The translations under genes and the position numbers were made by a program. Positions 36,128 through 40,134 of a stretch of DNA of 40,134 nucleotides are shown here, piece by piece. Origin of the DNA: Chloroflexota bacterium (GTDB taxonomy: Bacteria > Chloroflexota > Limnocylindria > Limnocylindrales > CSP1-4); assembly GCA_017853275.1 (NCBI GenBank), contig JAFMJV010000022.1, forward strand, positions 1-40,134, given 5' to 3'. Within the stretch, counting starts at the first letter, position 1. Every line of letters begins with the position of its first letter. Under the pieces are notes generated by a model that saw only the letters and a program-made list of their open reading frames with translations, was not told where the DNA came from and searched no databases.

Positions 36128-38395
36128 TCAGGGGACGAGGTGGACGGGGCTCCCGCGGACGCTCACCTGCCAGGTCGCCACGTCCGTCGCGTAGTCCGTG
36201 CCCACGGGCGCCACGCCCATCGAGTAGCGGATCTTCCACCAGCCGCCCTCGGTCGTGATCGTGTCGCTGCCGGGGAGCGGCGCCGTGTAGTCGGCCGGGA
36301 TCGTCACCTGGATCGTCAGCCAGCAGCCGTTGAAGTGGCTCGTCCCGCCGCTGTTCGTGGTGACCGAGGTGACGTTCGTGGCCCCGGTCCCCGTGCAGGA
36401 CGAGGTCCCGCTGGCGGTGGAGCCCTTCTTCGCGGTCCACGAGAAGGTGACGGGGCTGTAGCTCGTGGCGGTCGGCCGGAGGATCTGGAGGGTGCCGGAC
36501 ATCTGGCCGGTGTCGCCCGGATCCCAGAGCTCGATCTGGAGCGTCTTGCCGGCATGGACCCGGTCGATCCGGGAGAGGTAGAACTCGGAGGTCGTGCTCG
36601 GCGGAAGCCGGACGAGCGTCTCCATCGAGCCGATCCCGTAGACCTTCGGGCTGCCGCCCGTGGCGCGGGTCCAGATCGCGAAGGCGTTCATCGCGGTCGT
36701 GTTGTTCTGCGCCGTGGGGTTCGCCTTCTCCGTGGAGTAGGTGTGGACGCGGTAGGTCCGCCCCTTCTCGCCGCCCGAGAGCCCGGAGGCGAGCCGCCAC
36801 CAGCCCAGGTGCCAGGTCGCGCTGCTGCAGTCCGTGGACGCGGCGGGCGGAGTCGCCGTGTCGCCCGGGACCGCGTAGGTCCGCGCATCGTGGTGCGCCA
36901 TCCGCTGGAAGGTGGACCCGGACGTCGCCACGAGGAGGTCATCCGCCGTGTCGTAGGGGGTCTCGCGGGTGTCGTAGATGTCGTAGTAGGAGCTCATCGC
37001 GGCGGGGGAGGCAGCACCGTTCGTGCCACCGATCGTCCAGGCCTCGCCGAGCCCGTAGTTCCGGCGGGTGTCGCAGAAGCCGGGGTCGAAGATCCAGACC
37101 TCGCCGTTCGTGGCGCCGGCCGGCACCTCCACCGCGTAGTTGTAGTAGTCGTTCGGGGAGTAGGCCGCGTTCAGCGTGGTGCCCCGGCTGTCGTAGCGCG
37201 TGAGGTAGGCATCGCCCTGGGCGACCGGCGAGCCCTGGCTCTGCATCGCGCCCCAGAAGTTCTGGGGGGTGAGCGTGGTCCCGTCCGGGGCCTGGACGGC
37301 GGTCTGCTGCCAGGTCGTGGTCGTGGTCGTCTCCTGTGAGCGCCACGCCACGCGGACGTCCACCGCATCCAGGCGCATCGACTGCGTGGCCGCGCACCCC
37401 GTCACGCCGTCGATCCAGGTGAGGCGCACCCGCAGGTTCGTCGCCGAGAGGTCGGCGCGGGTCCAGGCCCGGCCGCCCCAGATGCTCGTCGAGGTCGTGG
37501 AGCCCGCGGTCCGGTTCGCGAGCGTCGTCCCCAGCGCGGCCGTGTTCACGGGGAGCGACCACGTGCCGCCGTTGTCGGGGGAGATCTCCACCCGCACCAC
37601 GCAGGCCGTCGCGGTGCCGCTCCCGGTGAGGTTGGCACCCACGAGCCGGACCTCGATCCCCGCGATCGCCGTGGACGATGAATCGGGGGGCGGCGTCGTT
37701 CCTGTGAGGATCGGGAAGCCGGTCCAGGCGGAGGCATTCCCGCTCACGGACGCCGTGGCGTAGACGCCATCCGCGGCGCGGGCATTCCCGCCGCTCGTGA
37801 AGGTGCCGCCGGCCACGGTCGTCGCGGGCAGGGCGTAGGGGGTCGTCCCGGTGGTATCGGTCGTCGTGGTCGTCGTCACCGGTGCCACGAGGTAGCCCAC
37901 CCCGTAGTAGCTCTGGGGGCTGCCCATCGGGACGGGGAGGGTGTACTCCGCGGTCGCCCGTGCGCCCACCGTCACGGTCTCCAGGCAGGCGTTCTCGCCC
38001 ACGCAGAAGACGCGCGCGAAGTAGGTCCCCACGGGGGCGGTGATGCGCACCGTGAGCCGGCGCGGGTTCACCGGGTCGCGCTCCGGCGTGACCACGACCC
38101 CGCCGATCCCGTTGCGGTAGCCGTTCCTGGCGGCCTCGGCATAGGCCGTGGTGTAGGCGGTGGACGGATCGCCGGGGAGGTAGACGGAGCCCGCGAGCGC
38201 CGCCGCATCCGACGCGCGCTGGAGGCGCTGCTGGTTGACCCACAGCCACGAGACGTCCGTGACGATCGCGACCGAGCCGATGAGCGCGGTGGCGACGAGC
38301 GAGAAGAGGACGAGGACCTGGCCGCGCTCGGCGTCGGCGAGGCGCCCGTCACGGCGCGTCACGAGCCGGCCGAGCCCGGCGAAGCGCCCGATCAC
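36128..38395 (-). CDS. TadG-like secreted/pilus-associated protein
   Basis: 755-residue protein with a TadG-type N-terminus: AERGQVLVLFSLVATALIG (residues 22-40) runs into a single span ending near residue 52. The conserved NQQRLQRASDAAALAGS follows. The remainder is extracytoplasmic, rich in Thr/Ser/Gly and Trp, with low-complexity Thr runs (VTTTTTTDTTGTT). It has several beta-sandwich-like segments but no recognisable von Willebrand domain. It is the last of three Tad genes; the GTG start overlaps the preceding TadE-like stop (GTGA, 38392-38395). Probably a minor component or tip protein of a Tad/Flp-like surface system whose motor genes are not in this window. Confidence 0.8.
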   Translation of the reverse strand: MIGRFAGLGRLVTRRDGRLADAERGQVLVLFSLVATALIGSVAIVTDVSWLWVNQQRLQRASDAAALAGSVYLPGDPSTAYTTAYAEAARNGYRNGIGGVVVTPERDPVNPRRLTVRITAPVGTYFARVFCVGENACLETVTVGARATAEYTLPVPMGSPQSYYGVGYLVAPVTTTTTTDTTGTTPYALPATTVAGGTFTSGGNARAADGVYATASVSGNASAWTGFPILTGTTPPPDSSSTAIAGIEVRLVGANLTGSGTATACVVRVEISPDNGGTWSLPVNTAALGTTLANRTAGSTTSTSIWGGRAWTRADLSATNLRVRLTWIDGVTGCAATQSMRLDAVDVRVAWRSQETTTTTTWQQTAVQAPDGTTLTPQNFWGAMQSQGSPVAQGDAYLTRYDSRGTTLNAAYSPNDYYNYAVEVPAGATNGEVWIFDPGFCDTRRNYGLGEAWTIGGTNGAASPAAMSSYYDIYDTRETPYDTADDLLVATSGSTFQRMAHHDARTYAVPGDTATPPAASTDCSSATWHLGWWRLASGLSGGEKGRTYRVHTYSTEKANPTAQNNTTAMNAFAIWTRATGGSPKVYGIGSMETLVRLPPSTTSEFYLSRIDRVHAGKTLQIELWDPGDTGQMSGTLQILRPTATSYSPVTFSWTAKKGSTASGTSSCTGTGATNVTSVTTNSGGTSHFNGCWLTIQVTIPADYTAPLPGSDTITTEGGWWKIRYSMGVAPVGTDYATDVATWQVSVRGSPVHLVP

Positions 38396-39039
38396 AGCGT
38401 GGGGTTGAGCGCCATCACCGTGCGCTCGCGGAGGGTGAGGGTGCGGAAGCCGTCGCCGCCCACGATCCCGATGATCGCGCCCAGGGGCGTCGTGAGGCGG
38501 TAGGCGTACTCCACCTCGACACCGAGCGAGTCGGGGGTGCCGCCGGCGATCCGGCCGCAGGCCGCCCAGCCGCGCGTCTGCTCGGTGAAGCTGAGGCGGA
38601 CCGTGCTCGGTCCGGGATCCACGTCCGGGCCGGCGCCGGGGGCGTAGCGCCAGACGTTGATCGAGCCGCCCACGGGGTTGCCGCTCGTGTCCGCCTTGTA
38701 GATCCGGATCTGGCGCACGTCCGCCAGGGTCACGTCCGACCCGGGCGAGGTGAGGATCCGCTCCACGGCGGCGACCACGGCGGTATCGACCCCGCCGGGG
38801 TCGGGCGTCGCGCAGGAGAGGGCACCCCCCTGCGCGAGCGCCGCCCCGGTCCGGGATCCCTCGCGACTGGCGTAGCCGATCGTGAGGGTGTCGTTGTAGG
38901 CGAGGCCGAGCTCCAGCATCCCGACGAGGAGGAGCATGAGGAGGGGGAGGACGAGGGTCATCTCCACGAGACCCTGGCCACGCTCCCGCGCCGGGTCTGC
39001 GGGCCGGCCGGCGATCCGGCGCACGATCCGCGCGATCAC
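38392..39039 (-). CDS. TadE-like pseudopilin (second)
   Basis: 215-residue protein. A short basic N-terminus leads to ERGQGLVEMTLVLPLLML (residues 19-36), the TadE-like signal with Gly, conserved Glu26 and a single span. The periplasmic or extracellular part has YNDTLTIGYASREGSRTGA, typical of TadE, and ends with LRERTVMALNPTL. Such pseudopilins are processed by a prepilin peptidase and assist Flp pilus assembly. The start is GTG at 39037-39039, overlapping the stop of the first TadE gene (GTGA). Confidence 0.85.
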   Translation of the reverse strand: MIARIVRRIAGRPADPARERGQGLVEMTLVLPLLMLLLVGMLELGLAYNDTLTIGYASREGSRTGAALAQGGALSCATPDPGGVDTAVVAAVERILTSPGSDVTLADVRQIRIYKADTSGNPVGGSINVWRYAPGAGPDVDPGPSTVRLSFTEQTRGWAACGRIAGGTPDSLGVEVEYAYRLTTPLGAIIGIVGGDGFRTLTLRERTVMALNPTL

Positions 39040-39713
39040 AGCTGCGGCTCCATCCGGAAGACGTTCCGCTTCTGGAAGGTCCAGCCACGGCCGGCCTCGC
39101 CGCCCGCCACCGGGCCGCTCTCGCCGATCATCGGGAGGATCGCCCCGAGCGGGGTCACCCAGTCGTAGCGGTACTCGATGAGGACGCCGATGTTGTCCAC
39201 TGTCGTCCGGTCCGCGCCCAGGGTGGGGCAGCCGGAGAGGACGTTGCAGCGCGCGCTCACGGGATACCCGTTGGAGCTCACGGTGTAGGGGACGGAGATC
39301 GTGCTGCCGTCCGTCATCGTGCAGGTCGTGCTCCCCGTGCGGGTCCAGATCGACCGGGCGTGGACCACGTTCCCGGTGAGGGCGGTCCGCTGGATCTCCA
39401 CGCGGCGGATCCGGGACGGCTGGGCCGGGGTGGAGACGTTCGTCTCGATCTCGCGCAGGACGAGGCAGTCGGCCCCGGTCAGGTTCCCGGCGATCGCCGC
39501 CATGTGCGCCGCCTCCTGGGAGGCGCGGTTCACGCCGAGGGTGGCGTTGAAGGCGAGCGAGAACTCGATGATCCCCGTCACGAGGGCGAGGAAGACCGGG
39601 ATGATGAAGGCGAACTCCACGAGCGCCTGACCCCGCTCCGCGGAGGCGGAACGGCCTCGGCGGAGGATCGGGCGGCGGATCGCGGACGAGCGTCGGAAGG
39701 ACATGGGCCGCAT
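39036..39713 (-). CDS. TadE-like pseudopilin (first)
   Basis: 225-residue protein with a strongly basic N-terminus (RRSSAIRRPILRRGR), then ERGQALVEFAFIIPVFLALV (residues 26-45), the TadE signature with Glu33. The next segment, SLAFNATLGVNRASQEAAHMAA, matches the family. Two cysteine pairs (CLVL, CTMT, CNVLSGC) may form disulfides outside the cell. The start is ATG 39713 or ATG 39704. It heads the three-gene Tad set, divergent from the thiolase gene. A minus-strand TACCGT at 39763-39768 is a possible -10. Confidence 0.85.
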   Translation of the reverse strand: MRPMSFRRSSAIRRPILRRGRSASAERGQALVEFAFIIPVFLALVTGIIEFSLAFNATLGVNRASQEAAHMAAIAGNLTGADCLVLREIETNVSTPAQPSRIRRVEIQRTALTGNVVHARSIWTRTGSTTCTMTDGSTISVPYTVSSNGYPVSARCNVLSGCPTLGADRTTVDNIGVLIEYRYDWVTPLGAILPMIGESGPVAGGEAGRGWTFQKRNVFRMEPQL

Positions 39714-39819
39714 GAGACGGCCTGGGGGTCCTGCCGGTCATCGGTACTTCCGTCGGCCGGGGACGGTACAGGGGGACCGGTTTCGGGCCCCATCCATCCC
39801 GGAGGTCCGGAGGGGGGAG

Positions 39820-39825
39820 TACGAT
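39820..39825 (+). promoter_or_regulatory. -10 box TACGAT, leaderless promoter of thiolase
   Basis: TACGAT is followed by 7 nt and ATG 39833, the same box and spacing as at the potassium channel gene. Confidence 0.5.
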
Positions 39826-39832
39826 TCTCCGC

Positions 39833-40134
39833 ATGAGCGAGAGCCCTCTCCGGCCGATCCGCGAGGTGTGGATCGTCAGCGCGGTCCGGACCCCGATCGG
39901 GCGCTACGGCGGCGCGCTCCGCTCCGTCCGGCCGGACGACCTCGCTGCGCTCGTCCTCCGCGCGGCGGTGGAGCGCGCGGGCGTGGACCCCGCGCTCATC
40001 GACGACGTGATCCTCGGCAACGCGAACGGCGCGGGCGAGGAGAACCGCAACGTGGCCCGGATGGCGGCGCTCCTCGCGGGCTTCCCCGTGGAGGTCCCCG
40101 GCCAGACGGTGAACCGGCTGTGCGGCTCCGGCCT
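39833..40134 (+). CDS. Acetyl-CoA C-acetyltransferase (thiolase), N-terminal part
   Basis: Condenses or cleaves acyl-CoA (acetoacetyl-CoA or 3-oxoacyl-CoA). Only the first 100 codons are in the window. They show VSAVRTPIGRYGGALRSVRP, DVILGNANGAGEENRNVARM and the active-site VNRLCGSGL with the nucleophilic Cys, all standard thiolase motifs. The ENRNVARMAALLAG stretch is typical of the PcaF/PhaA-like group. Together with the hydratase at 34480 it could serve beta-oxidation or aromatic degradation. Truncated by the window end, not by mutation. Confidence 0.93.
   Translation, partial: MSESPLRPIREVWIVSAVRTPIGRYGGALRSVRPDDLAALVLRAAVERAGVDPALIDDVILGNANGAGEENRNVARMAALLAGFPVEVPGQTVNRLCGSG

Noticed and set aside
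39833-40134. Truncated thiolase pseudogene
   Set aside because: The frame is intact through the active-site Cys and simply runs off the window.
1-40134. tRNA, rRNA or riboswitch genes
   Set aside because: No cloverleaf with a TTCRA loop, rRNA core or purine-riboswitch core was recognised by eye; a covariance-model search could still find small RNAs.

Overview
GC-rich bacterial DNA, densely packed with genes on both strands. No rRNA, tRNA, CRISPR array, insertion sequence or phage gene was recognised. The gene set (BmpA-type nucleoside ABC transporter, ECF transporter, Thermus-type isocitrate dehydrogenase, Tad-type pseudopilins, a YVGG-type propeller protein), the heavy use of GTG starts and the many leaderless promoters fit an uncultured high-GC lineage. 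My best guess is Chloroflexota (Limnocylindria-like), with Actinomycetota as the alternative. This is inference from style, not from a marker gene.

Layout. 1-1591 (-): secreted repeat protein with a Pro/Ser-rich tail, cut by the window edge. 1592-2174: no complete gene; a histidine-kinase ATPase-like remnant lies at its right end. 2175-7292 (-): nucleoside/nucleobase uptake operon (binding protein, double ATPase, two permeases, Fcy1-like cytosine deaminase). 7475-9696 (+): PP-loop protein and a secreted cupredoxin. 9775-16360 (-): eight-gene operon with SDR, lambda-crystallin/gulonate-dehydrogenase-like enzyme, nucleoside hydrolase, complete ECF transporter (S, T, A1, A2) and a small membrane protein. 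16574-24292 (+): purK, purE, icd, sugar-nucleotide-type SDR, P-type ATPase, PPK2. 24353-25555 (-): aromatic/aspartate aminotransferase. 25632-28626 (+): voltage-gated K+ channel, small membrane protein, Nudix hydrolase, NHL-type propeller. 28639-31960 (-): small membrane protein, GT87-like glycosyltransferase, MarR regulator, an HPt-like domain and a LolA-like protein. 32072-36095 (+): dGTPase-like HD hydrolase, flavin reductase, alpha/beta hydrolase, enoyl-CoA hydratase, degenerate 3-hydroxyacyl-CoA dehydrogenase-like protein. 36128-39713 (-): TadG-like protein and two TadE-like proteins. 39833-end (+): thiolase, truncated.

How it works together. Two separate transport systems appear to feed nucleoside salvage. 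The ABC system is tied to cytosine deamination. The ECF system is tied to a nucleoside hydrolase and two sugar/polyol-type dehydrogenases, and may be an oxidative route for the released pentose. Genes within operons are very often joined by 4-bp overlaps (ATGA, GTGA, TTGA, and apparently CTGA). Single genes and operon heads often have a TANNNT-like -10 box only 6-9 nt before the start codon, which implies leaderless mRNAs.

Most unusual points: a P-type ATPase that has lost the canonical cation ligands of its family; an HPt-like domain without its phospho-histidine, separated from the LolA-like gene by a single in-frame TAG; an ECF ATPase with a broken ABC signature; and a 3-hydroxyacyl-CoA dehydrogenase relative without a recognisable NAD site.
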